Shown here piece by piece: positions 36,531 through 46,694 of a stretch of DNA of 64,000 nucleotides. Below the pieces are notes generated by a model. It was not told the origin of the DNA. It ran no database searches and was given only the letters and a program-made list of their open reading frames with translations. The stretch is from Neomesorhizobium sp963726065 (lineage in GTDB: Bacteria > Pseudomonadota > Alphaproteobacteria > Rhizobiales > Rhizobiaceae): the NCBI GenBank assembly GCA_963726065.1, contig CAVSAU010000009.1, positions 186,001 through 250,000 on the forward strand, given 5' to 3'. The stretch's first letter is position 1, and each line of letters starts with the position of its first letter. A program made the translations under genes and the position numbers.

Positions 36531-37221
36531 ATGTACGAACTTCTCATCGCCAACAAGAACTATTCATCCTGGTCGCTGAGGCCTTGGGTGCTGATGAGCA
36601 CGCTCGGCATCCCCTTCCGCGAACGGCTGATTCCATTCCCGTCGGGTCCGAGCTACGAGACGTATCGTCCGTTCTCGCCGAGCGGGCGTGTGCCATGTCT
36701 GAGACGATGGGGACATCGCGGTGTGGGACTCGATCGCGATCGTCGAATATCTCGCCGAGCGCCATCCCGGCGTCTGGCCGAAGGATGTCGTGGCGCGCGC
36801 CTGGGCGCGCTGCGCCTCGGCCGAAATGCACTCCTCGTTTCAGGACCTGCGCAATGTCTGCGGCATGAGCTGCGGGGTGCGCGTGAAGTTACGGGAGCGT
36901 CCGGCGGGACTGGAACGCGATATCGCGCGCGTCGGCGAACTGTGGAACGAGGGGCTGGAGCGCTTCGGCGGTCCGTTCCTGGCGGGTGAAGCTTTCGGTG
37001 GCGTCGATGCCTTCTTTGCGCCCGTAACATTCCGCGCCCTGATGTTCGGGCTGGATTTCGGAAAACGCGGCAATGCCTATGCGCAGATGATCCGCGATCT
37101 GCCAGCGATGCGTGAATGGTATGATGCAGCGCTCGCCGAGACCTGGCGCGAAGTTGGCCACGAGGACGAAATCATGGCGTCGGGCGATATCGTCGAGGAC
37201 TACCGCGCCACCGGCGCCTGA
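36531..37221 (+). CDS. Glutathione S-transferase-like protein, one +1 frameshift
   Basis: The N-terminal thioredoxin-like domain (MYELLIANKNYSSWSLRPWV, with the Ser of YSSWSLRP in the active-site position) and the C-terminal helical domain (AMHSSFQDLRNVCG-like, then ERFGGPFLAGEAFGGVDAFF) show a GST-superfamily protein. It is closest to the YfcF/Gst-like branch found in rhizobia. The frame shifts near 36702 in the G-site motif, between PCL and DGDIAVWDSIAIVEYLAERH. Removing one A gives about 230 residues. A typical substrate would be an electrophile; not inferable here. Confidence 0.88.
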
Positions 37222-37231
37222 TTGCGGCAAC

Positions 37232-37838
37232 TCACATCTTGTCGATGACGGCTGCATCGCCGGTTTGCGCGGAAACGGCCGCGGCTCCAAGCACGATCTC
37301 GATTGCAGCCCTGGCGCTATCGACCACCAGCGGCTTCACCAGATGCGAGGTGTGGATGAAGCCTTCGGCCTGCATGTGATCGAGCAGGGCAATCATCGGA
37401 TCCCAGAAGCCGTTGATGTTGCAGAAGACCACCGGCTTGCGGTGATGGCCGAGTTGTGCCCAGGTCATGATCTCGACGATCTCCTCGACCGTGCCGATGC
37501 CGCCTGGAAGCGCCACAAAGGCGTCGGATTTCTCGAACATGATATGCTTGCGCTGGTGCATGTTGTCGGTGACGATCAGTTCGTCAAGTTCGCTGAGCGC
37601 TTGTTCGGTTGCTTCCTTGTTCATCAGGAAGCGTGGAATGATGCCCGGTCACCTGGCCACCCGCTCCAGAGGCTCCTTGGGCTACGGCGCCCATGATGCC
37701 TTTGGTGCCGCCGCCGTAGACGAGGCGCAGGCCGGCGCTGCCGATGGCGCGTCCGAGTTCCAGCCCGGCAGCCATGTAAAGATCGCCGCGGCCGGGAGAC
37801 GAGCCGCAATAAACGCAAATGGATCGAATCGTGCTCAT
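37232..37838 (-). CDS. LOG family hydrolase (cytokinin riboside 5'-monophosphate phosphoribohydrolase-like), one +1 frameshift
   Basis: LOG enzymes release the base from nucleoside monophosphates; plant and bacterial members activate cytokinins. Present are SICVYCGSSPGRGDLYMAAG, VYGGGTKGIMG, the signature LPGGIGTVEEIVE and the C-terminal segment. The frame breaks near 37643 (GGG-C-ATC) after GGQVTG, with IIPRFLMNKEATEQAL in the next frame; the repaired protein is about 202 residues. ATG 37838 gives MSTIRSICVYCG. In a plant-associated genus, cytokinin production is possible, but many LOG proteins are simple nucleotide hydrolases. Confidence 0.9.
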
Positions 37839-37949
37839 GCAACTGATTGATGTGCAGGGTCGTATCACGTCAAGGGCAAACGGGCTTTTTCTTGTCGCTG
37901 TTTGCAAAACAGGATAGACCGGTTTTAGGCGGCTAAAGGGCAGGGAATC

Positions 37950-39460
37950 ATGGTTGTAAACCCGTTGAAGGCGTTCTTGTTCATTGCAGGCGGTGCAACC
38001 GCCGCAGTGGGAACTGCCTATGTCTCGGGCGCGCTCGATCCCTATCTCGTCGAACCGAAGGCCGCAGCTGTAGCCGCGGTTCCCGAAACGGCCGCGCCGG
38101 CCAAGCCCGCGGCGCCGAAGGGTGAACGGTTGCCGCAGCAAGCGGCGCCTCCTGGAACGGCGACACCCGCTCCGGATCGCAGCGGCGCCGGCGGTCATCG
38201 CGCCGTCTTTCGATCTCGTGCGCGCCGAATCGGATGGCTCTATCGTCGTTGCCGGCAAGGCTGCTCCCGAATCGATGGTGGAAATTGTTGCCGGCGCGCA
38301 GGTGTTGGGCAGCACCAAGGCCGGGGCCGATGGCGATTTCGCCATCGTGCTCAACGAGCCGCTGAAGCCTGGCGGTCACGAACTGGTGCTGCGCTCGACC
38401 ACTGCGGACAAGGTCGTGGCGACGTCGCCCGAAACGGCGGTCGTTTCCATCCCCGACCAGAAGCACGGCCAGGTTCTGGCGCTGGTCGAAAAGCCCGGCG
38501 AGCCGAGCAAGCTGATCACCGTGCCTGAGGCGGTAAAACCGGCGCAGAAGGCTGGCGCCGCGGCCACGTCCGAGAAAGCTCCGGCAGGGGCCGCAGCGCC
38601 TTCGAAAGCCCCTCCAGCAGACGACAAGGTTGCAGCCGCGACGCTGGAACAGCCGGCACCCGGGCCGCAGCCTGCCGCCCCCGCCTCGGATGCGGCAAAG
38701 CCCGCTGAGCCTGCCGCATCGGCAAAGCCGGCGGAACCCGCCGGCGAGCCCAAGGTCGCAGTCGACGCAGTGGAGATCGAGGGACGCAAGGTATTTGTGG
38801 CAGGTGCGGCCGACGCCGGACGGCGGGTCAGGGTCTATGCCAACGACATCCTGCTCGGCGAGGCGGTGGCATCGCCCGGCGGCCGCTTCCTGATCGAAAC
38901 CGAGCGCGACCTGCCGGTCGGCGACTACATTGTCCGCGCCGATGCGCTCGATCCCGATGCCAAGGTGGTGGCGCGCGCCGCCGTACCGTTCGAGCGTGAG
39001 CCGGGCGAGGCGGTAGCCGCCGTGGCGCCGGAATCGCAAGATACTGGTGTGACGACCGCTGCACCGCCGGCCACCCAACCGACCGCCGCAGACGCCGCCT
39101 GCCGCGCAGCAACCCATGGGAGAAACGGCCGGCGCGAGCCAGCCGGATTCGGCGGCCGCGCCAGAGCAGCAAGCGTTGACCGGCGAAGCCGACGCGACCG
39201 CGCCGAAGCTGCAACATGTCGACGGCTCCGTCATAATCCGCCGCGGCGATACGTTGTGGCGGATTTCGCGGCGTGTTTACGGCCATGGCGTCCGTTACTC
39301 GACCATCTACCTCGCCAACCAGGACCAGATCTCCGATCCGGACCGTATCTGGCCGGGGCAGGTCTTCAACGTTCCGGAAAAGACGCCGGAGGGTGACGCA
39401 GCCGACATGACCGCGGTCAAGGAACAAGTGCCTCCGCCGGCGTCGAAAAAGCCGCTCTAG
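37950..39460 (+). CDS. LysM domain envelope protein, two +1 frameshifts
   Basis: An N-terminal membrane anchor (LKAFLFIAGGATAAVGTAYV) leads to a long Ala/Pro/Lys/Glu linker with two beta-rich Ig-like repeats (SDGSIVVAGKAAPESMVEIV; IEGRKVFVAGAADAGRRVRV). At the C-terminus is a LysM domain (VIIRRGDTLWRISRRVYGHG, then YSTIYLANQDQISDPDRIWP) that binds peptidoglycan. The frame shifts near 38175 and 39094; both sides read well once one base is removed. The repaired length is about 500 residues. The type is common in rhizobia and is probably a cell-wall-binding protein; function unknown. Confidence 0.82.
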
Positions 39461-39511
39461 CATTCCAAAAAAGTTGCGTCGCAAGCGCTCATCGTCTAAC
39501 GACGATGAACG

Positions 39512-39844
39512 ATGAACGACGACCCCAGACAGTTAGGGTGCGACCGCGAAACCCCGCAGGCGGCAAGGCTGGCGGCGAAGCTGGCGGCCCTCTCGCACCC
39601 GGCGCGCATCGAGATACTGCAATATCTCGCTGGCAGCGGATGTTGCTGCTGCAAGGATGTTGTCGGCCGGTTCGACCTCGCCCAGTCGACGGTCTCGCAG
39701 CATCTGAAGATACTCGTCGATGCCGGTCTGGTGCGCTTTTCTCCGGAAAAGCAGCGCTCGCGTTACGAGATCGACCGCGAGGCGCTTGCCAGCCTTTCCG
39801 TCTCGGTCTCCACCCTTATCAATTCCTGCTGCGCGGTTCCCTGA
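39512..39844 (+). CDS. ArsR family transcriptional regulator
   Basis: The 110-residue winged-helix protein has LAALSHPARIEILQYL and LAQSTVSQHLKILVDAGLVR, the ArsR helix-turn-helix, plus a cysteine cluster SGCCCCKDVV between them and a C-terminal NSCCAVP. These cysteines suggest metal or metalloid sensing, with DNA release on binding. It lies just before the Atm1-type exporter with about 30 bases between, so co-transcription is likely. The LysM gene upstream is not obviously related. Confidence 0.88.
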   Translation: MNDDPRQLGCDRETPQAARLAAKLAALSHPARIEILQYLAGSGCCCCKDVVGRFDLAQSTVSQHLKILVDAGLVRFSPEKQRSRYEIDREALASLSVSVSTLINSCCAVP

Positions 39845-39874
39845 ACCGGCCGGAAAAAGTACGAAAGCAAGCCT

Positions 39875-41773
39875 TTGGCCAGCAAAACCGTTTCCGCCGA
39901 ATCCGGCTCGACCCTGAATACGCTGCGCAATCTGTGGCCCTATATGTGGCCGGCGGAGCGCCCGGACCTGAAGCTGCGCGTCGTCTGGGCAACTGTCTTC
40001 CTTGTCGTTGCCAAGGTGGTCCTGATCGGCGTGCCGTATTTCTTCAAATGGGCGACCGACGCGCTGGCAAACGATTTCAGGTCGCCGCCGCCGCTGCCGG
40101 CTTGTTCCTGCTGGCGCCGGTGATGCTGGTGGTCGCCTACAATTTGCTGCGCATCGTGCAGTGGGGCTTCAACCAGTTGCGCGACGCGCTGTTCGCGCAG
40201 CGTCGGCCAGCATGCGGTGCGCCAGCTCGCCTACAGGACCTTCGTGCACATGCACAATCTGTCGCTGCGCTTCCATCTGGAGCGGCGCACCGGCGGCCTG
40301 TCGCGCATCATCGAGCGCGGCACCAAGGGCATCGAAACGATCGTCCGCTTCACCATCCTCAACACCGTGCCGACCGTCCTCGAATTCGCGCCTGACGGCG
40401 GTGATCTTCTGCCGTCGCCTATGGCTGGCTCTACGTCGTCGTGGTCGCCGTGACGGTGTGGCTCTACACCTGGTTCACGGTCACGGGCGAGCGACTGGCG
40501 CATCGCGATCCGCCGCGAGATGAACGACAGCGACACCGACGCCAACACCAAGGCGATCGACTCGCTGCTCAACTTCGAGACGGTCAAATATTTCAACAAT
40601 GAGCGCATGGAGGCCGAGCGCTTCGACCGCTCGATGGCGCGCTACGAGGTCGCGGCGACCAAGACCTGGACCTCGCTCGGCTGGCTGAACTTCGGCCAGG
40701 GCGCTGATCTTCGGCGTCGGCATGACGATCGTCATGGTGATGTCGGCGCGCGAGGTGCATGGCCGGCACGCAGACGATCGGCGATTTCGTCTTCATCAAC
40801 GCCATGCTGATGCAGCTTTCCGTGCCGCTCAACTTCATCGGCTTCATCTATCGCGAAATCCGCCAGGGCCTGACCGACATCGAGCAGATGTTCGACCTGC
40901 TCGATGTGCCGCAGGAGGTCGTCGACCGGCCGGGTGCCGAGCCGCTGGCGGTCGAACGAGGGCGACGGTCGAGTTCCGCGACGTGCATTTCGCCTACGAT
41001 CCCGACCGGCCGATCCTGAAAGGGCATCAGCTTCGAGGTTCCCGCCGGCAAGACGGTGGCGATCGTCGGCCCGTCCGGGGCGGGCAAGTCGACGATCTCG
41101 CGGCTTCTGTTCCGCTTCTACGACATCCAGCAGGGCGCGATCCTGATCGACGGGCAGGACATTCGCGATGTGACGCAGGAGAGCCTGCGCGCCGCCATCG
41201 GCATGGTGCCGCAGGACACGGTGCTGTTCAACGACACCATCGCCTACAACATCCGCTATGGCCGCACCGACGCGACGCGAGGCGGAGGTCGAGAAGGCCG
41301 CCGAACTGGCGCAGATCGGCAGCTTCATCGAGGCCTGCCGGACGGCTACAAGTCGATGGTCGGCGAGCGCGGCCTGAAACTTTCGGGCGGCGAAAAGCAG
41401 CGCGTGGCGATTGCCCGCACCATCCTCAAGGCGCCGCCGATCCTGATGCTGGACGAGGCGACATCGGCGCTCGACACCCACACCGAGCAGGAGATCCAGG
41501 CGGCGCTCGATCTGGTCAGCCGTGGCCGCACCACCATCGTCATCGCCCATCGTCTGTCGACGGTGATTTCGGCCGACGAGATCATCGTGCTGAAGGACGG
41601 CCGGATCGCCGAGCGCGGCACCCATGTCGAACCTCTTGCGCGAACGTGGCCTCTACGCCGCGATGTGGGACCGCCAGCGCGAGGCGACCGAAGCCGAGGA
41701 GCGGTTGCGCATCGCCCGCGAGAGCGACGAACTCGGTGTCGTGGTGCGTCGGCGCACGGCGGAGGTTCAGTAG
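39875..41773 (+). CDS. Atm1-type ABC transporter ATP-binding/permease protein, frame heavily disrupted
   Basis: Combined frames give one half-transporter of about 625 residues. It has a six-helix membrane domain (VWATVFLVVAKVVLIGVPYF, then LERRTGGLSRIIERGTKGIE and MNDSDTDANTKAIDSLLNFE) and an ATPase domain with Walker A GPSGAGKST, Q-loop GMVPQDTVLFND, signature LSGGEKQR, Walker B ILMLDEATSALD and H-loop HRLST. Atm1/HMT1 homologues export glutathione-linked sulfur or metals and connect to Fe-S assembly. One net -1 change lies near 40075-40110. Single extra bases occur near 40198, 40391, 40413, 40486, 40700, 40758, 40954, 40961, 41023, 41278 and 41632, and a C is missing near 41334. The final frame ends at TAG 41773. 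High conservation on both sides of every break points to sequence error. Confidence 0.9.
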
Positions 41774-41893
41774 CACCGGCCGAACCTTAGAAATCGGTCG
41801 GCAGGCCATTCGCTGCCGTGGATTGTTGCGTTGCGGGAAGGGGCGGTTTCCGATAAGCAGGCCCGACCTGCAACGGAGCCTGATCTCTGCCCG

Positions 41894-42595
41894 ATGAGCC
41901 TCGTCGATACAGTCCGCAACACATTTGTGCCGATCCACCGCGAAGGCTGTCCGTTCATCGCCGCTTTCGCCGGCGTGACGCTGATTCTCGGCCTGTTTTC
42001 GACCTTCCTGTTCTGGATCGGGCTGATCCTGACCGGCTGGTGCACCTATTTCTTCCGCGACCCCGAGCGGGTGACGCCGGTCGATGACCGGCTGGTGATC
42101 AGCCCGGCCGATGGCGTCGTGTCGTCGGTCGGGCCGGCGATCGCCGCCGCGCGAACTCGGCCTCGGCCTCGATGAGATGACCGCGCATCTCGGTGTTCAT
42201 GAACGTCTTTTCCTGCCACGTGAACCGCTCGCCGGTGCGCGGCAAGATCACCCGCATCGAGCATCGGCCGGGCAAATTCCTCAATGCCGATCTCGACAAG
42301 GCGAGCAGCGAGAACGAGCGCAACGGCCTGGTGATCGACAGCCCCAACGGTACGATCGGCGTCGTCCAGGTGGCCGGCCTTGTGGCCCGCCGTATCGTCT
42401 GTTTCGTCGAGGCCAATTCGAACATCGGCACTGGCGAGCGCATCGGGCTGATCCGTTTCGGCTCGCGGCTCGACGTGTACCTGCCCAGGCAGGCGACGCC
42501 GCGAGTCGGCGATCGGCCAGACGGCGGTCGGCGGCGAGACCGTGATCGCCGAGTTCGGCGGCAACGCCGCCACGCCGCTCGTACGGATCTCATAG
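41894..42595 (+). CDS. psd: Phosphatidylserine decarboxylase (proenzyme), three +1 frameshifts
   Basis: The enzyme converts phosphatidylserine to phosphatidylethanolamine. It is the short proteobacterial form of about 232 residues, with a hydrophobic N-terminus (LILGLFSTFLFWIGLILTGW), YFFRDPERVTPVDDRLVISP, VFMNVFSCHVNRSPVRGKI and the self-cleavage site LIRFGSRLDV, where Ser becomes the pyruvoyl group. Extra bases near 42146, 42180 (or 42183) and 42508 each advance the frame by one; together they bring it back to the starting frame, so the native stop at 42593 is used. The gene precedes pssA, making a phosphatidylethanolamine synthesis pair. Confidence 0.93.
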
Positions 42596-42604
42596 GCGGC
42601 TCCG

Positions 42605-43460
42605 ATGGCCGGGTTCTTCCACAAATTCGAACCGCACGGCAGGGGCGGGCCGCGCCTCCAGGAAATTCCGCTGCGCATGCTCATCCCCAACCTGATCACC
42701 GTGCTGGCGATCTGCGCCGGCCTGTCGGGCATCCGGCTTGCCTTCGAGCACCGTTTCGAGATCGCGGTGGCCATGGTGCTGTTCGCCGCTTTCCTCGATG
42801 GCATCGACGGGCGTATCGCGCGGCGGCTGAAGGCGACAATCGAAGTTCGGCGCGCAGATGGATTCGCTGGCCGACATCGTCAATTTCGGCGTCGCGCCGG
42901 CGCTCGTGCTCTACGCCTACCTGCTCGATCGCGCCGGATCGATCGGCTGGATCGCGGCATTGCTCTTCGCGATCGCCTGCGGGCTGAGGCTGGCGCGTTT
43001 CAACGTGCTCGACGAAGACACGGAGCGGCCCGCCTGGCAGGCCGACTATTTTGTCGGCGTGCCGGCGCCAGCCGGCGCCGTGTTGGTGATGCTGCCGGTC
43101 TATCTCGGCTTCCTCGACATGCCGCTGAACATCCTGTCGGCCTATCTGAGTTCCGCCTTCACCGTGTTTGTCGGATTGCTGCTGGTCTCCAGGCTGCCGG
43201 TCTATTCCGGCAAGACTGCGGGAAAGAAGATCCGCGGCGACATGGTGATGCCGCTGATCCTCGGCGTCGTCTTCTATGTGCTGCTTCTGGCGGCCTACAC
43301 CTGGCAGACGCTTGCCGCCTCGGCGATCGCCTACTTCTGCTTCCTGCCGTTGAGCTTCACCGCCTATGCGCGTCGCGCGCGGCAAGCTGAGGCCGAGGAG
43401 GAGGCAGCTTCCGTCGCTGCCGCAAAGGACGAACAGAAGCCGGCAGGCAACGTCGACTGA
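42605..43460 (+). CDS. pssA: CDP-diacylglycerol-serine O-phosphatidyltransferase, one +1 frameshift
   Basis: PssA makes phosphatidylserine, the substrate of the Psd encoded just upstream. The CDP-alcohol phosphotransferase motif is DGIDGRIARRLKATSKFG, then AQMDSLAD, at about residue 70. A single extra A near 42838 splits it exactly between Thr and Ser. Beyond it, several hydrophobic helices (GWIAALLFAIACGLRLARFN onwards) end in a charged Ala/Glu tail. Repaired length is about 284 residues, normal for rhizobia. It converges with the Aas-like gene five bases downstream. Confidence 0.94.
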
Positions 43461-43465
43461 CGGGC

Positions 43466-45694
43466 TCAGGCGGCCGCCTCAAGCCCGAGCCTTTCGACGG
43501 CGATGCGGCGCGCTGCCGTGTAGTCGGTCTTGCCGGAACCCAGAACTGGCATTTCCTCGATCTTGACGATCTCGTCGGGAATGGCCAGTTCGGAGGTCCC
43601 GCTCTGGCGGCCATATTGCCGCAATGCCTTGGTGTCGGCGCTGTCGCAGGTGGTGACCAGCACGATGCGCTCGCCCTTGCGTTTGTCGGGCACGGTGACC
43701 GCCGCATGGTGCTCTTCCGGCCATAGCGACTGCACGAGCATCTCGACCGCCCCCAGCGACACCATCTCGCCGCCGATCTTGGCAAAGCGCTTGGCGCGGC
43801 CGCGAATGGAAATATAGCCCTCGCGGTCGACCGAAACGATATCGCCGGTGTCGTGCCAGCCGTCGATGAGCGGCTGCAGTTCGCCCGGCCTGTCGGCGGT
43901 CATGTAGCCCATCATCACGTTGGGCCCGAAGATCACCAGGCGTCCACCCTCGGCAATGCCCTCGACGGGTTCGAGCTTCATGCGCATGCCGGGCATCAGG
44001 CGCCCGACCGTGCCGTCGCGTCCGTGGATGGCGGTATTTACCGCGACGACCGGAGATGCCTCGGTCAGGCCGAAACCTTCGACGATCTCGGCGCCGAACC
44101 GTTCGCGCCAGACCCGGCGGGTCTCCGCCTTCACCGCTTCGGCGCCGGCGACGACCAGCCGCAGGGTGGCAAAATCGCTGTCCTTGGCGGTACGCGCATA
44201 GCCGTTGAGGAAGGTGTCGGTGCCGACGAGAATGGTGGGTTTCACCTTGGCGGCGACTTCCGGAATGAGCTTGTAGTGTAGCGGCGACGGGTAGAGGAAC
44301 AGCCGCACGCCAATCAGGAACGGCAAGACCGTGCCGGCCATCAGGCCGAAGGAATGGAAGACCGGCAGCACGTTGAGCAGCGTATCTTGAGGGGTCAGCG
44401 TCAGCCGCGCTTCGGCCTGCATGGCGTTGGCGATCAGGTTCCTGTGCGACAGCACCACGCCCTTGGGCAGCCCCTCGGAGCCGGAGGTGAACAAAAGCAC
44501 GGCGGGTTTGGCCGGATCGCGGTTGACGACGGGGAAGCGCCAGAACAGCGCGCCGATTGCCTTTTCAAAAATGGAGACGCTGTCGCGCACATCCTCCAGC
44601 CAGACGAACTTCGCACCAGCCTGCTCGATTGTTTCGACGACGGCGCCGAGATCGGCCTTCTGGATGAAGGCCCGCGAGGAGATGACGGTGCGGATGGTCG
44701 CGGTGCGGATCGCCGCAGAAATGCTGGCGGTGCCCGCCGTGTAGTTGATCATCGCCGGCACGCGGCCCGCCGATTGCAGGCCAAGGAAGGCGATGGCGAC
44801 GCCGTTGGCATTGGGCAGCATCAGGCCGACGGCTTCGCCCGGCTGATCGACATGTGAAAACCGGCCGGCCAGCACGCGCGCCGCAATCAGCATCTTCCGA
44901 TAGGTCATCGAGCCGCTGACGACATCCTCGACAATCGTCCGCGAAGGGCCGAACCGGAGAGCCGCGTCGCGGATCGCGGTGAAAACGGTGTTGGCAGGGT
45001 CGGATGCGGCGACATGCGCCTCGGCGACACGGTCGAAGATGGCAGTGGCTGCCATCGATTGCTGCGGGCCGGCGCGCTCCATCAGTGCGGCGATGGTTAT
45101 TGGCTCAAGAACGCTGAGGCGGAGTTCCGGAAACCAGCGCCGCGGCGCCTGTTCGGCCGGCATTGACGACATCGGCAGGTGGCGGGCTCCGCCGACGACG
45201 ATGGGCACGATCTTCGCATCCGCCTTCAATGCTATGCGGGCGACCGCGCGAAACAGCCGGAAGGCCTTCATGTCGGGTTCGGCCGCGGCCGGAAAATAGA
45301 CGGCGAGACGGCCCCTGCCGCGCAGATGGCGCACCAGGCGACGGCTGACGAACACATGCTCCGCGTTGAAGGCGATGGTGCGGGCGAGCTCGCGCCACGG
45401 TTCGAGCCACATCGATCTGGCCGAATAGTCATCGAGGATATGCAAGGTCTGCTCGGGCAGCAGCGACAGCATCAGCGCCGGGTCGAGCTTCGACTGGTGC
45501 GAGATTGCGTAGATGACCGGCGTTTCGGCGTCCCGGGCCATGCCGATCCGCGTGTCGTCCACCCGCCAGGCAAGCTTTAGCGGCGCGTAGAGAAGCGCCT
45601 GCGTGAAGGAAAGGCCGAGTTGTATCTTGAGCACGATCGCCACGGCGACAAGCGCCAGAACGACCGCAAGAAGCATCGCACCGGTAAGGACCAC
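43466..45694 (-). CDS. Acyltransferase/acyl-ACP synthetase fusion (Aas-like)
   Basis: The 742-residue protein starts with a membrane anchor (GAMLLAVVLALVAVAIVLKI). A PlsC-type acyltransferase domain follows with ISHQSKLDPALM (the HX4D motif) near residue 65. After residue 230 comes an AMP-binding acyl-activating domain: LLFTSGSEGLPKGVVLSH, the mid-domain AVNTAIHGRDGTVGRLMPGM and the C-terminal GRAKRFAKIGGEMVSLGAVE with the catalytic Lys region. This is the Aas arrangement that re-acylates lysophospholipids using fatty acid activated on ACP. Its place beside psd-pssA fits a role in lipid repair. The frame is intact over 2.2 kb. Confidence 0.9.
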   Translation of the reverse strand: MVLTGAMLLAVVLALVAVAIVLKIQLGLSFTQALLYAPLKLAWRVDDTRIGMARDAETPVIYAISHQSKLDPALMLSLLPEQTLHILDDYSARSMWLEPWRELARTIAFNAEHVFVSRRLVRHLRGRGRLAVYFPAAAEPDMKAFRLFRAVARIALKADAKIVPIVVGGARHLPMSSMPAEQAPRRWFPELRLSVLEPITIAALMERAGPQQSMAATAIFDRVAEAHVAASDPANTVFTAIRDAALRFGPSRTIVEDVVSGSMTYRKMLIAARVLAGRFSHVDQPGEAVGLMLPNANGVAIAFLGLQSAGRVPAMINYTAGTASISAAIRTATIRTVISSRAFIQKADLGAVVETIEQAGAKFVWLEDVRDSVSIFEKAIGALFWRFPVVNRDPAKPAVLLFTSGSEGLPKGVVLSHRNLIANAMQAEARLTLTPQDTLLNVLPVFHSFGLMAGTVLPFLIGVRLFLYPSPLHYKLIPEVAAKVKPTILVGTDTFLNGYARTAKDSDFATLRLVVAGAEAVKAETRRVWRERFGAEIVEGFGLTEASPVVAVNTAIHGRDGTVGRLMPGMRMKLEPVEGIAEGGRLVIFGPNVMMGYMTADRPGELQPLIDGWHDTGDIVSVDREGYISIRGRAKRFAKIGGEMVSLGAVEMLVQSLWPEEHHAAVTVPDKRKGERIVLVTTCDSADTKALRQYGRQSGTSELAIPDEIVKIEEMPVLGSGKTDYTAARRIAVERLGLEAAA

Positions 45695-46640
45695 GCCGCA
45701 CCTCCCAGCCAGTTTTCGGTCGCGTCTCTGATCGTCCGCTTGCCTTCAAGGGTAGCGCATGTGTGGGGAAGGTCAATCATCGACAAGGGCGCCGTTGCGC
45801 GAGAGGGTTTTTGACATCGCCAGCCCCATGCTGGCCTTTGCCCAGGGGCGGCGTTGCAGGCAAAATTCTCCTCTCCGGTGTTGCTGCGCAAACCACCTCT
45901 CCTGCGAAGGGGGAGCGGATGGGCATTGGCGCTGCCCCTCACCCTTACCTTACCCTCTCCCCGTGAAGGACGGGGGAGAAGGGGGCGCCGTAGAGCACAA
46001 ACGTCTTCGTGTCATCATCACAAACGTCTCTGTCGCCACGCCCGCTTTCGCGTCTGGCCATTGGGTGGAAGTAGTCGGGAAGCGGGGCGCTGGTTCAGCA
46101 CCTCGTAAGTAAATCATATGGCGCCTTGCCAGCGCCCCGCCGGCGATTTTCGGCCATCCCATCTCCCAACATCGGACCTTCCGGTATGCACCGGTGGTTT
46201 CTACGTGTCAGCGCAAACGGCATGCGGCGCCTGGTTCCCGTCAAAGCGGGAAATCGTAGAGACTCTGGGACAGCCCCCGTCTCCACGGCGACGTTAGCCG
46301 CTTGCCCGAAGCGCCGGCTCCTCCTTGCAAACCACCGTCATGTTCGGCGTTCCCGCAGGAGAAACTGCCGACAACTATGCGGCAGCGCGAAAGGGTGTGG
46401 ACAAAACAAAATGAAAGACTGCTGACAGATGCTGGCGGCGATCGAGTTGTCGAAAATCCAAGAGAGGGGGTTCCCGTACCGCTGCAAACCCTCTCTCTTG
46501 CGATTTCTAGCACTTAGCTTCGCAAGACGGCCCTGGGCCAAGCTCAGGGCCGGCTCAGCTAAGATGCTGAAATCGCTTTCTCCCCCACAAGGGGGAGATA
46601 ACGCTGGCGCCACGGTTGCCGTAAACCTCTCAACGACGTG
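45695..46640. other. Approximately 950-base region without a confident gene
   Basis: No frame here has both a ribosome site and protein-like composition. It contains an imperfect inverted repeat at about 45935-45993 (CCCTCTCCCCGTGAAGGACG, then GGGGAGAAGG) and a short piece resembling the RIME-like arms at about 46578-46600 (CTCCCCCACAAGGGGGAGAT). Both are typical rhizobial intergenic repeats. Promoters for the minus-strand Aas-like gene may lie near its left edge. Confidence 0.55.
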
Positions 46641-46678
46641 CAAAAAGCCACGGGCTGGAGCCAGCCCGTGGCTTTTGC
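46641..46678 (-). terminator. Strong intrinsic terminator of the lectin-like gene
   Basis: GCCACGGGCTGG and CCAGCCCGTGGC form a perfect stem with a two-base loop, flanked by AAAAA and TTTT. It lies 17 bases after the stop of the minus-strand lectin-like gene. The symmetric A and T runs make it bidirectional. Confidence 0.85.
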
Positions 46679-46694
46679 AAGGCGATAAAATGAA

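Noticed and set aside
39875..41773. Split ABC transporter made of several small genes
   Set aside because: Each piece lacks its own start and ribosome site, and together they form exactly one Atm1-type protein.
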